In this document: positions 12,301-24,300 of the stretch, in pieces | How the letters are laid out: every line of letters starts with the position of its first letter | Position numbering within the stretch: position 1 is the first letter of the stretch | Assembly (NCBI GenBank): GCA_004431415.1 | Contig: QPMI01000610.1 | Location: forward strand, 62,001-126,000 | Length of the DNA stretch: 64,000 nt | Source: Cyanophora paradoxa | Lineage: Eukaryota > Glaucocystophyceae > Cyanophorales > Cyanophoraceae | Direction of reading: 5' to 3' | Made by a program: the position numbers and the translations under genes | The notes under the pieces: model-generated | Database searches by the model: none | Told to the model about the DNA's origin: nothing | The model's input: only the letters and a program-made list of their open reading frames with translations

Positions 12301-14948
12301 GGCGCCATGGAACCCACGACACACGGTGGGAAATGCTGGCCTTGGTCACGTCGAACGCGAACAGCTTTGCATACACCGCGTCCACCAGCGTCGGCACCAA
12401 CGGCCCCAGAACCGGAGCAGATGCCTTTATCACCGCAATGTCGTCCGCGCTCATCTGCTCTTGCCGTAAACACAACTGCGGGAAAAGAATGCGCGAGGCG
12501 ACACGGACCCCCATGAACCGCGCCAGGTACCCGAACCGGTACGCCGAGCTCGTGTGGACTTTCTTCATGTCGATGACCTCCACGCCCGCCTCTGCCGGGC
12601 CCGACGCCGCCGCAGCCGGCATCGGCGTCGTGATCGGTGCCTCGCCCGTGTCCACCGAGTCGCAGTTCGTGTAGTGCCGGCTCGTGAAGTCGCTCTGCAC
12701 CCAGAGCAGCTTCGTGAACGCCCGCACCAGCTTGTCCTTCGTCGCCTGGTCGACGCCCCCCGACAGGCCCTGGAACGTCGCGATGAGGGCGTCGTTGACG
12801 TAGCCAAAGAGCGCGTTCATGTGGACGAGGTCGATCTCCAGGTTCTTGTTCCCCTGCGACGCGTCAGCACGCGGCTCCCGCCGTCCCCCGCCGGGCCGCA
12901 CCTCCTTCCGAGTGTGGAGCTTGCCCACCCGGTCCACGTACTCGACGAGCGACCCGTCGTACTCGGATGTCACCAGCTTCACCAGGTACTTCGCGAGCTT
13001 CTCCTTGCTGCAAACACCGTCAGCGCGGTGGCGGGCGTCCCGCGACGCGGATCCCGCTCACCGGAACTTGATGATGGCGTGCGACGTCGTCAGCGCCCCT
13101 TCGGTCCCGGGCAGCTCGCCGGTGTACCCGTCCTGCTGCGGCAGGAAGTACCGCTGCACAGCCCCCGTCAGCCACGCTGCGCCGCGCCGCGCCGCGCCGG
13201 GCGGGGTGGGGGCGGCGCGGCTCGCCTTGGTCACGTCGAACGAGAAGAGCTTCGCGTAGACCGCGTCGACGAGGCCCGGCACCAGCGGGCCCAGCACGGG
13301 CGCCGAGCCCTTGATCGCCGCGATGTCCCCGGCACCGAACTGAGCGGCCGTCAGGCACGGCTCAAGCCGTTTCTACGGCTCAAGCCGTTTCTCCGACGTT
13401 CGGCCCACTCACCTCCATGAACTTGCCCAGGTACCCGAAGCGGTATGCCGCGTTCGTGTGCACGAGCTGCGGCGCGGCCGATCAGATCGGGCGACGGTCG
13501 ACGCATAGAGGGAAACGCTGAACCTTCATGTCGATCTTCTCGATGCCCGGCTCGGCGGGAGCGGCCGGAGCTAGCACGGGCGCAGAAGCCGTCGCCGGAG
13601 CCAAGGCAATGCCGGGCGCCAGGGCTAGGGCGGATGCTGATGACGACGAGGCGAGCAGCGGCGCCGCGGGCGCGGGCGGTGGGGAGGCGAGGTTGAGGGC
13701 CGGTGCCGCAGCAGGCGTTGAGGGCGCCGCCATCGGCGACCCCGCCGACTGCGGGCTCCCCACGCCGGCGGCGCTATCGACGCGCCTCTTTTCCTTCGAG
13801 ATGGGGCGCGCGGCCACGAACGGCGGCGGCGGCTCCTCCCCGACGCTCTCCAGCTGCGCGGGGGCTTAGCTGTGGCCTCCGGTCCCAACCGGGCCCACGG
13901 GCGCCCGCACGCACCCACTTGTCCGCCTCCGCCAGCTCCGCCGGCGTGCTGCGGTCCGCGTCGATGTCGCGCTCCACGCGCGCGCTCAGCTTCGCCACCC
14001 GCGCCGCGATCGCCGCCTTGGCCTCCGCCGTCTGCGAGCCGGCGCCTTAGGCGGCACTCCGGGGCCGGCGGGGCGGGGCGGGGGCGGCGGGACGGGGGCG
14101 GCGGGGCGGACCTGCGCGGCGGGCTTGGCGGCGTACTCGGCGATCTTGGCGAGGCGGGCGTCGATGGCGGCGTCGCGGGCCTGCTTCCGGGCGATGCGGT
14201 CGCTGCCCTCGAGGACGCTGGCGAGGAGCCACTCGAGCCCGGCGCTCATCGAGCCGTTCCACTTGGTCTGGTCCGCCAGGCCGCACGCCTCGACGATGCG
14301 CACGACGGCGCCGGCGCCGGCCGCGAGCGCCTCGACCTCGGAGAGGGGCACGCAGCCGTCCAGGTCGCGCTTGGTCGCGAGCACCAGCATCGGCTTGCCC
14401 TTGAAGCGCGGGTTCGCGCCGACGCTCGCCATGACCGCCCGCGCCGCCTCCACCGACTCCTTCTTCGACGTGTCCACCGCCAGGATGCTCGCGTGCGACT
14501 TCACGAGGATCCCCAGCAGCTTCGGCGACTCGCTGTACGGCCCCCGCGCGTCGATCTTGAACTGCGCCCCGCGCGTGAGCCAGCCGCCCCCCGGGCGCCG
14601 CCGGCCGGCCCCGCGGGTCGGGCCCACCTTCAGGTACATGCCCGAGGACGCGAGCTTGGAGAGCCGGTCATTCTCTGCGGCGGATCGAGCGGCATGAGCG
14701 GCGGCCGGCGCGCGCGGACGCGGCGCCGCGGCGCTGATGGCGGGGCGCGGGTCCTCACCCTTGACAAGCTCCCTGCGGGTCACGGCGCTCCATCAGAGGC
14801 GGTCGGTGGGCAGGAGCGCAACCAACAGAGCTAACCCGAACTTGCGGAGCAGGCTGCGAACTCCGAAGCCCTTGTGAGAGGCAACGAAGATTTCGACCAG
14901 CTTGTTAGCTGTCGGCGGCACGTCGGCCGCCTTCTCCTTCTTGCTCAT
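4309..14948 (-). CDS. Pseudo-Arf GTPase + eight protoglobin domains + coiled-coil fusion protein
   Basis: A giant multi-exon gene. I place the start at the ATG at 14946-14948 (MSKKEKAADVPPTANKLVEI), because the same frame runs into an Arf-like domain. That domain reads FVASHKGFGVRSLLRKFGEL, KFKIDARGPYSESP, ILAVDTSKK, MLVLATKRDLDGC and SAGLEWLLASV. The P-loop lacks its lysine and DxxGQ is replaced, while TKRD survives. A helical block (KLSARVERDIDADRST) and a Pro/Ala linker follow. Then come eight protoglobin domains, each with YRFGYLxxFM, APVLGPLVPxLVDAVYAKLF, YFxPQQxGYxGxLP, KEKLAKYLVKLVTSEYD, VGKxHTxK (candidate haem-ligand His), LVHMNALFGYVNDALIATF and FTKLLWxQSDFTSRHY. From about 6330 an Ala/Glu-rich coiled coil begins, then a Gln/Pro-rich tail ends in GFAATMPPGS. 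The product is probably a multi-haem sensor; ligand and output are unknown. It has a four-domain paralogue on the + strand at 41428. One repeat unit carries a frameshift. Confidence 0.85.
7916..13416 (-). repeat. Three near-identical 1.83-kb tandem units, each encoding two protoglobin domains
   Basis: The anchor ATGAACTTGCCCAGGTACCC recurs at 7916, 9739, 11579 and 13417 on the + strand, giving units of 1823, 1840 and 1838 bp. Each unit carries one A-type domain (GAGDIAAIKGSAPVL... TNCDSVDTG) and one B-type domain (SADDIAVIKASAPVL... TVCDAAESAP). Exons and introns are nearly the same sequence in all three. The few differences are an 18-bp duplication (ACGGCTCAAGCCGTTTCT) in some spacers, an ACTCAGTG insertion near 9674, and single-base changes. 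A fourth, more diverged pair lies at about 6370-7915. The unit is a duplicated gene segment, not a transposon. Confidence 0.9.
14130..14948 (-). other. Degenerate Arf/Arl-like GTPase domain of the octa-protoglobin gene
   Basis: Four exons. The first ends after LLRKFG. A short exon gives ELVK, then ENDRLSKLASSGMYLK, then a long exon from FKIDARGPY onward. Alignment by eye to Arf proteins: P-loop position ASHKGFGVRSLL (no GK[ST]), switch II position IDARGPY instead of WDxGGQ, strand 4 to G4 GKPMLVLATKRD, and a C-terminal SAGLEWLLASV like the Arf GLDWL helix. Nucleotide binding is therefore doubtful. The helix after it (ARKQARDAAIDARLAKI) is identical in the + strand paralogue. Confidence 0.75.
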
Positions 14949-15362
14949 GCTGCGAAGAGTCAGCGGTAGCGGTGTACGCTCGCCTCTGCAGGAGCCTCTC
15001 CGCCAGGACGATGATAAATGGGGATCACCTTTAGCTAGGAAGTGCGCCAGGCGGATCCAACGACGCAGTAGCGTCCGATACTATCTGCAGGCAGCCGCGC
15101 GCCTGGCCTTGCGGCTTTCGACGGGTCGCCCACAAGACTTCGCAAGCTGTAGAGGAAGCAACGTGCTGGTGCTCGATAAGCACAGGTATAGGTGCGCTTT
15201 ACTTGATGGAGCGCGGAAGAGCCATAAGGAAGCCGCTGCGGCTGTCTTCTCCGATCCTCGACTCTTTTAGCTTAGGACGCCTGAGGGTACTTGGTATTGA
15301 GACTTTAGGCTGTACCCCATCGAACCCCCTTCGTTCGCAGCTTCGGGGCCCGGGTCGCCGCC
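14949..15362. promoter_or_regulatory. 414-bp divergent spacer, likely bidirectional promoter
   Basis: The start codon of the octa-protoglobin gene (minus, 14948) and of the ankyrin-polycystin gene (plus, 15363) face away from each other across this spacer. No conserved element was recognised, so the promoter role is inferred from position only. Confidence 0.4.
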
Positions 15363-18300
15363 ATGTCGGCCTGGGACCTTTTCTTAGCCTGCAAAGGTCC
15401 GCGTCGTCTTCCCGAGAGCCCGCACCGCGCCTCTCTGATGGGTCGCCCTTCCGCACCGATGCTCGCAGACGGGTGCGCGCGCCGAGCGCCGAGCTTTTGG
15501 ACCTCTCCTTGGCCTCTACTAGTTCTCGCCTGGCTCGGCCCTCGGCCCCGCTGGCCGGCTGCTCGTCGCGCATATGCATGCGCCCTTTTGATTTGGTCGC
15601 GGCGCAGGGACGTGGCGGGCGTAGAGAAGTACCTCACTATGGGCATAAACGTGAACGTCGCTGACTGGGTGCGTGCTTGCCAGGAACGCCGCGTCGCATA
15701 GCTAAAATTCGAGGCCGGGCGCCGCGCCGGCGCCCGGCGCGTACGTACACATATATACGCCGGCGGCCGCGGCGCCGGCCGGCGCCGCCGGCCTGCAGCT
15801 GAACCTCCCGCGCGCGCCACACTCTGTTATTTGACACCTTGGGGCCCGCAGGACGAGCGGCGGGTCATCCACATGGCCGCCAACTACGTGCGCACGCAGC
15901 GCTCGGCCTCGGGCGCCCCCCGCGCGCGGCGGCAGCGCCCCTCTTATGCCTCAGCGCCTCTCTTAAGCTTCGGCGCTTCGCCGCAGGGCCACGAGGAGAT
16001 GCTGCGCATGCTGCTGGCGCGGGGTGCGGCCGGGGCCCCTCCTCCACTATAGCTAGGTACCCGGTCTGCGCGCACGGGAGCGCTCAGGGGGCGCCGCGCG
16101 CGTGCAGGGGCCGACAAGAACATCGCCGACAAGTGGGGAATCACCCCGCTCCACGTGCGCCCCGCCTGCTCTGCAGCAGACCTTCGATCCCGCCCCGCCC
16201 GCGCCGCCCCTCACGGCGCCGCAGGAGGCGTGCATGAACGACCACGCGGACATCGCGCTGGTCCTCATCGAGGCCGGGGCCGACCTCGGCGCCAAGAACA
16301 ACGAGAAGAAGGCGCGCGCGCGCGCGCCCCCTCCCCTCCGCTCCGCCGGCCCCGCGCCGGCCCTCACGCGTACGGGACGCGGGGCGCAGACGCCGATGGA
16401 GCTGGCGTCGCCGGCGCTGCGGCGGGAGCTCATCGAGCGCTCCCTGCGGCACGTCTCCTGGGAGCTCGTACGCCCCGCCCGCCCGCCCCATCCCCAACGG
16501 CGCCGGCGACCGCGCCCCCGCTGACGCGCCGGCGCGGCGGGCGCGCGCAGTTCCACGCGGCGAAGAACGGGAACCTGGAGACGGTGCGGCACCTCGTCGA
16601 GTCCGGCCGCGTCGACATCAACGTCCAGGTCCCTCCATTCGATGCCCCTCGGGATTCCGGCGGAGCACACGGCAGCTCGAGGCGCGGGGCTGACGGGGCG
16701 CGGGGGCGGGCGGGGCGGGGGCCAGGACTGGGACGCGCGGGCGCCGATCCACCTGGCGGCGGAGTACGGGCACGCCGAGATGCTCGACTGGATGCTCGCC
16801 AACGGCGGCGACAAGAACATCCAGGCCCCCGCCCCGCCCCGCCCCGCCCCGCCCCGCCCCGGGGCTTCCGTAGCTGAGGGCGTGTCGCGAGCAGGACCGG
16901 TGGGGGGTGACGCCGAGCCACGAGGCGGCGAAGCACGAGCACTTCGAGATCGCCGTCTCCCTCCTGCGCGCCCCGCCCGCCTCCCGCCCTCCTGCCGGCG
17001 CCCGGCGTTGACGCGTGAGGGCGCAGGGAGGCGGGGGCGGACATGAACGTGGTGGACGAGGCGGGGCGGCGGGCGCTGGAGCTCGCGAGCCCCGAGCTCC
17101 GCCGCCTGCTCGACGAGAAGCTCGACCTCTGGAACTCCGCCATGCGCGGCGACCTCGGCCCGCCCCGCCCCGCCCCGCCCCCACGCCCGGCCCGGCCTCC
17201 GCGCAGCGCCCTGAGGCGGCGGGCAGAGACGGTGCGGAACATCCTGGCGGGGAACGCGATCGGCGTCCACTCGGTCGACGCCGACGGCTCCACCGCCCTC
17301 TTCTCCGTCCGGCCCCCCACCCCCCGCCCGCCCCGCCCCCTCCCTCTTCCGCGCGCGACGCGTACGGCCCCGGCAGGCCTGCGCGGGGGGCCACATGCAC
17401 GTCCTCAAGTACCTCCTCATCATGGGCGCCGACCGCAACCACCAGAACAAGCGGTCCGCCTCCGCCCGCCCCCCGCCCCCCGCCGCCCGCCGCCCCCCGC
17501 GCGCCCTCTGACCGCGAGCCCGCGCCTCGCTGGGGCCCGGCGGGCAGGGGCGAGACGCCGCTCATGTACGCCCTCGTCCACAAGCGCGACACCGTCACCC
17601 GCGTGCGCCCCCTCCGCCTCCCCCCCCCCCCCCCCCCCCCCCCCGCCCCCTTCTTCCAAGCCCGAGACTACCCCCACCCCCTCACCCCCCCTCTCCCCCC
17701 CCCCCTCCGTCTCCCCTTCCACCCCCCAAATCTCCTCCTTAAGAACTCTCGGGCTGACCCGCCTCGTCCGCCAGTACCTGGTGGACAACGGGGCGGCGCT
17801 GGCGCTCAAGACGACCCGCGGCCACACCGCACTCTACTTCGGCGCGCACGGGGCCCTGGCCCTAGGCCTAGCCCTGGGCCTTCAGCCCCGGCCCCGCCCT
17901 CGTCTCACCGGCCCGCTCCGCCCCGCAGCGCTCAAGTCGCGGCGGCGGCGCATGGTCCGCCTCCTCATCCAGAAGGTGGCGATGGCCGGGCCCCGCTCCG
18001 CCCCGCCCGGCGCCCTCGGCCGAGCTCGAGGCGGGGGCAGGGGGCGGCCTTCTCGTTCGGGGAGCCGTACTGGTCCCTCGTCAAGGACGCCGTGAAGCGC
18101 TCCGAGGCCGAGTTCTTCGCCTGTCCGCCCCCGCCCCCGTCCGAGCCCCCACCCAGCGGTCTCCCGGCGCTGAGCGGGGCGGGCGGGGGGGCAGGCCTGG
18201 AGGAGAACGGGATCGGGCTGACGGCGGAGGTGCTGGTGGAGGTCATGCTCGCCGCCGGGCGCTACGGCTCCGAGCCCGTCCTCTCCATGTGCCTCAAGAA

Positions 18301-21300
18301 GCGCGCGCTGCCTTCCGCCCGCCCTCGAATTCCTCTTCCTCTTTGTCCGAGCCGCCGTGCCGCAGGGGGGCGAGCGTGAACGCGGCCGGCTCCGGCGGCC
18401 GCCGCCTCATCCACCAGCTCGCCCAGCACGTGCGCCGGCCCCGCCGCCCCCGCCGCCCTCCGCTCGGCGCGGGCGGATGCGGCCGCCGGGCGCGCGCGCG
18501 CAGGGCCACTTCCGCCTCATGAAGGTCCTCCTCCGCGACTACCGGTGAGCCCCGCCTGCAGCCCTCCGCGCCGTCGCGCCCGGCGAGCGACGCGCGCCCG
18601 GCCCGGCTTGGGGCGCGCGAAGGCCGGAGGTGAACGCGCGGGACGCCGACAACGCGACGCCCCTCCTCCTCGCCGCCCGCGTGCGCGCCCCGCACCGCCC
18701 CCCCCGCCGCTCCGTGCCGCCCGCGCCTGCCGATGAGGCCCCGGGCGGCAGGGCTCCCACGTCAACACGTCGTACCTGCTCCTCAAGGCCCGCCCCCCTC
18801 CCCCCGCCCCCCCGCCCTCGCCTCGCGAAGCGGGCGGGGCGGCCGCGGGGCAGGCGGGGGCGACGGGGCGGTTCGAGGCGCCGCAGTTCACGAAGCTCCT
18901 CTCGGACGCCGTCCAGCAGAATCACCTCGTGCGCCCCGCCGCCCCGCCCCGCCCCGCCTCTCCGGCGCGGGAAGGCGGGATCGAGCTCGGGCTGGCAGCT
19001 GTGCGCGTGCGCGCTGGTGGAGCGCGGGGTGGCGATGTCGCCCGACGTCCTCGACATCGCCGAACGCCACGTCCGCGAGAAGGGCCTCCCCGTCCGCACC
19101 CCCCCCCTCCCGCCTTCGGTGCCGCTCGCTCGCCTCGCTGAGGGGCCGGGCAGGCGGAGGGGGAGGGGGAGGAGGGGGAGGCGCGCGCCGTGCTGCAGTT
19201 CTACGCGTCGGTGCTCTGGCACGCCGCCCTCGAGGGCCGCTCCGGCTGCCTCCGCATCCTCGCCGCCAACGCGCGCCCCGCCCCCGGCCCCCGCCCCGCC
19301 CCGCCCTGCCGCCCGCCCCCTCCTAAGACTCTGCAGGGCGTGGACGTGAACTTCCGGTCCCCCGTCTCCGCTGGCGTCGGCCTCGGCACCGGCAACACGC
19401 CGGTCCGCGCGCGCCCCCTAACCGCTAAAGGAAGCCGGGGTGAGCTCGAGCGGGCCTGAGGCGGGGCGGGGGCAGCTGATGATCGCGGCGGCGCGGGGCC
19501 ACGCGGAGATCGTGGAGGCGCTGCTGGCCGCCCCCGCGCTGCACGCCGTCAACCTCCCCAACGACGCCGGCAACACCGCCGTCCGCCCCGCCCCCTCGCG
19601 CCCCATGCCCCCCGCCCTTGACGGGGCGGGGCCGGCAGCTGAAGCTGGCGTGCGAGGGGGGCCACACGCGCGTGGCGGCTCTCCTGCTCGAGCGCGCCGG
19701 CGCCGCCGTCGACGCCCGCGACTCCCAGGGGTGCCCCCTGCCCCGCCCCGCCCCTCCGCCACCCCGGGCGCACCTCGCCTCACGGAGCGCGCGTGGCAGG
19801 CGGACGGCGCTGGGGGCGGCGGTGGCGCGGGCGCACCTCGACCTCGTCCGCCTCCTCGTCGCCCGCGTGCGCCCCTGCGAGGCCCCCGCGCAGCGTACAG
19901 CGCAGCTCGGCCGGAGGCGCCTCACGGGCGGCGGGCGGGGCGGGCAGGGGCGAACCCGCTGGCGCGGGACGAGCGGGGCGGACCCCCTACGAGGCCGCGC
20001 TCGTCTTCCACGCCGCCCAGCGCCTCCGCGGCGGCCCCGTCGCCTCCTCCGCCGGGCCCGCCGGGCCGCCCGGCGCCGGGGAGGACGAGCGGGAGCGGGA
20101 GGGGCACGGCGCCGGCGCGCTGCCGCCGCAGCTCGAGGCGGCGGGGGCGCGCCCCGACGCCAAGCTCTTCGTCGACGTGCGCCCCGGCCGCGAAACCTCA
20201 GATTCAGACGAGAAATGAATGCCGCGCGCTTTTATCTCTCCTGCGCCTCACTCGGGGCTTCGCTCTGCCGGCAGGCGCTGGTGGGGACGGAGGCCGTCGC
20301 CCTCGTCCGCCGCAAGTACGCCGTCCGCCAAGGTCCGCCCCGCCCCGCGGCCGGCCCGTGACACGAGACGCGACACGGGGCGGGCCTCCTGAGCGCTCCG
20401 GTCCCCGCGTGATTGCGATAACATCGAACGAGAAGATAGGTTGCACTCGAAATAGAACACACGACGCGGCCTCTAGCTCGCTCGAGATCTCCTGCCCCGG
20501 TCCCGGTCCTGATCGCCCCCCGGGGGGCGGCGGGCAGTGTGGCGGGAGTCGCTGGTGTACGCGGCGACGGTGCTCCTCCTCACAGTCCTCGCCTTCCACG
20601 CCTACGGCGGCTCCCACAACCGCGCCCAGGTCCCGATCCCCTCCCCCCTCCGCTCTGTGAGGGGTTCGCTTCCTCTTGCTCACTCCTGGGGGCAGCAATA
20701 CGAGGTGGGGTGGGGCCTGCGGCGGGGCGTCGTGGAGACGGGGGTGGAGGGGGGCGGGCGCGTGCGCCCCCTCCCCGAGACCCTCCTGCGTCCGGCACTG
20801 GACGACGGGCCCTTCGCCCCGCGCCGCTCCTTCTCCGCCTTCTGGCGCCACCTCTCCGGCAGGCGTGCCCCCCCCCGCCCGCCCGCGCACCTCGGCCCCT
20901 CGGGATGGACGATGGAGGACCGGGCGCGCAGCCTGGTGCCGTCGCTGGTGGCGGGGGACGGGCGGGAGGGCCTGCTGGTGGGCGGCTACCTGCTCTCGGG
21001 GCGCGACCTCCTCCTCGGTCCCCTCCGCATACGCCAGGTGCCGGGCCACCGCCAGCCGCCCCGCCCCGCCGCCCCGCCGCAGTCCACTAGACGGGGGGGG
21101 GGGGGGGGGGGGGGGGGGGGGTCGCTTTCTAGAGGGGCCGCGCGCTGAGGGGGCCGGGGCAGGTGCGGTCTCGGGGGGACGCGTGCGCGGTGCCGGCCGG
21201 CTTCGAGGCGGCCGTCCCCCGCTGCTTCGCCGCCGACCCCGCCGCCGAGGAGACCCGCCCCTTCGCCGCCCCCGCCGGCAACTTCTCCTCCCGTGCCCGC

Positions 21301-24300
21301 CCCGCCCCGCCCCCGCCGCTCTCCCCCCTCGCGTTCCAGAGCTGAGGTGGGGCGGGGCCAGCGGCGGCGGCGGGGGCCTTTGAGTGGCGCAGCGCGCGCG
21401 CCCTCTCCTCCAGCGACCTCAGGCGCGGCCCGGGCCCCGCTCCCCCCGGCCCGCCCCACCCCGCTCCGGCCCCTCTCAGCTCCCTGCAGCGGGGTGGCGG
21501 GCACCTACTCGGGGGGCGGCTACGCGATCGACATCAGCCCCTTGGACTGGCCGGCCGGCCGGCGCGCGCCCCCCGGGAGCCGCCCGTCCGTCTTCGCCCC
21601 GCGCTGACGGGCGGGGCGGGGCGGGGCAGGGGGGCGCTGGAGGAGATGCAGGCGCGGCGCTGGATCGACGCCGCCACCCGCGCCCTCCTCCTCCAGGCCC
21701 GCCCCCGCGCCCCTCGAGATCACGGCTCGAGCCCGGCCTCTGATCACGGGCGCCGCGCTCCCCCCCGGCCGGCAGTTCAACGCGCTGAACCCGAGCGAGG
21801 GCGTCGCCGCCGCCGTCCACGTCCTGTGCGCCCCCCGCCCGCCCCTTCCTCCGCCTCTTCGGTCTGACGCGGCCGCATGCGCATCCTCTCTTCTCTTTCT
21901 CTCGTTTCCGGCTGGCAGCTACGAGTTCCCCCCCTCGGGCGGCATCGTGCCCCAGTACTTCGTCGCCGTCGGCCGCCTTCCCCGCTTCGTCCACAACTCG
22001 GTACGCGTACCCCTCCCCTCCCCTTCCACCGCACCCCTCATCTTCTCCCCCTGCAGGCCGCTGGCATCGCCGTCCTCCTCCTCGAGATCGCCGTGGTCCG
22101 TACCCCTCCTCCCAACCCTCCCAACCCCCTAACCCTCCCCCGCCCCCCCAGGTGGGGCTGCACGGGTACTACATCGTGGCGGAGGCGCGGGCGGTGGTGC
22201 GGCACGGGCGGGGGCACCTCCTCTCCGCCGGATTCCTCTACAACGCCGCCCTCTACTCGGTGAGACGCGGGCCGGGGCGCCGAGTTGCAGCCGGGCCTTG
22301 GGCGCGAGCTCGAGGGCCCGCGGAAGGCCCCGCGCGCCTGCGTGTCGAGCCCCGCGTGCCGGGGTCACCTCCCTAACAGAGCGATCGGCAGCTCTTCGTC
22401 GCGATGGTGAGCCTCCGCCTCGACGCCGCCGCCTCCCTCGCCGCCGCCCCCGCCCCCACCGCCCCGGGCCCGTGCGCCCCGCCCCGCGCCCCGCCCTCGC
22501 CGGCCGCGCTCAAGCGAGCGGGGCGGGCGCTCGGCGGCAGATACGTGGACCTGCTGTCGCCGCTGGGGCGGCAGCAGTCGGCGCGCGAGCTCCTCGGCGT
22601 CGTCCTCATCCTCTCCTGGTCCGCCCTCCGATCCCATCCGAGCGCCGGGCGTCCTCTGGATCGCACGTCCTGGCCTGGCGTGGCCTTGTCTGACGCGGGG
22701 GCGCGGGGGCGCAGGATGCGGGTGCTGAAGATCATGCGCATCCTCCCCGTCTCGGGCCCCATCCTCCAGTCCGTCTTCAACGCGCGCCCCCGCCCCCCGC
22801 CCCCCGCCCGGGCTCCCCGCCCCCGCCCCCGCCCCCGCGCAGGCGGCTGAGCGTGCGGCAGACGTTCGTGAACCCGTCGGTGCTGACGATCCTGCTGCTC
22901 TTCGCGCTCGTGCTGGGGGCCTTCTCCCTCGGCCTCCACGTCGTCCTCCACGACTCCCACGCCGAGTGCCCCCCGCCCCCGCCCCCTCGCCCCTCTCGCG
23001 CCCGCTGACCCCGCGTGCCACCGCAGCTACCGCTCCTTCGGGACGGCCCTCTCCCGCGCATTCACCGTCACCTTCGGCGACGGTACCCCCCCCCCCCCCC
23101 CCCCCCCCGCCCCCTTCGCCCTGCCCTGCCCCTCTCCGCTGCTTCTTCTGCTTGACTCCGCCCGGCCGCAGTGGGCGGGGGGCAGAGGGAGGTCTCCCCG
23201 TACCCCATCGGTGCCCCCCTCCCCACCCGGCTCCGCTGCAGCCGGCGCCCCTGATCGGGAGCGCGGCCGCTGCAGCGGCGGCGCTGTACGCGGCGTTCCT
23301 GCTCGCGATGTGCTTCCTCGTCGTCAACCTCTTCATCTCCGTCTTCATGCGCGCCCCCGCGCCCCCCTCGGATCGCGCCGGCCGCCCTCGAGCTCACGGT
23401 CCCGGCCCGCCCGCGCGCAGCGAGGAGTACCGCGCGGCGCGCGAGTCGCAGCAGGTGCGGCGGAGCCCGCGCCCCGCGCGCGCCTCCTGTTTGGCATCGA
23501 GCAGAGCGCGCCTGCAGGCGCGCTACAACGACCACATCACGGCCCTCATGGAGGTGCCCCGCCCACCCGCCCATGGCCGCCCATCTTTGCGCGAGGACCG
23601 AGCGGGGCGGGGCGGGGCGGGGCGGCAGGGCGAGCCGGCGATCGAGGAGGCGGCCCGCCGCGAGGCCGCCTTCCAGCGCCTCGTCGAGGCCCGGTACCCC
23701 CTCCCTTCCCCCCCCCCCCCCCCCCCCCCCCATCACCATCTCCTCCGACATGGTCGCTTCGGCCGCAGGTACGCGGCGCACGTGCAGAAGCAGGCCTCGA
23801 TCCGGGCCGGAACGGTGCGGGCGGGGCGGGGCGGACGGGGCGGGCCGCGCCCCGGGCCCCGCTGAGCAGCGCGGGCGCTCCGCTTCAGACGTTCCGGGGT
23901 CGAAGACGGCGCGGCGGGCGAACGCCCTCGCCGCCCGCGCCGCCGCCGGGGCGACACGGGCCCCGAGCCGCCCTCCAGCGGCCGCGACTCGTGCGCGGCC
24001 CGGGGCTGAGGGCTGGAGGGCTGGCGGGCTGGCGGGCTGAGGCGGGGCGCGCCAGGACGGGCCCCGTGGTGGTGGCGACGCGGCACGGGCCGCTGGAGAT
24101 CCCGCGCCTCCCCGTCCACCTCATCCCCGCCCGCCTCGCCCAGCTCGCCGCCCAGCCCCGCGACGTCAGCTTTGAAACTCGCGGCTTCCCCCCGTCCCGC
24201 CCCTGACCCCCGCACAGGCGCAGGTCCCCCTGACGCCGCCGGCGGCGCACGGGCGGGCGGGGCCGCGGGGCGGGGCCGGGGAGAGGGGCCCCGCCGGCCC

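Larger units (their letters stand above)
20520..23560 (+). other. Polycystin/PKD channel region
   Basis: Exon by exon this stretch follows the PKD2 order: S1, the large extracellular polycystin domain with RIRQ, a CxxxPAGFEAAVPRCF cysteine pair and TYSGGGY, then S2-S6 with a re-entrant pore ending in FGD where PKD2 proteins have LGD. The pore acidic residue is kept, which fits a cation channel. Confidence 0.8.

Noticed and set aside
7916-13416. Tandem array considered as a transposon or satellite
   Set aside because: The repeated unit is made of in-frame protoglobin exons and their introns, with no terminal repeats, target duplications or transposase.
14949-15362. Short + strand open frame before the ankyrin gene
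   Set aside because: It begins inside the first exon of the minus-strand gene and has no recognisable motif or splice context.
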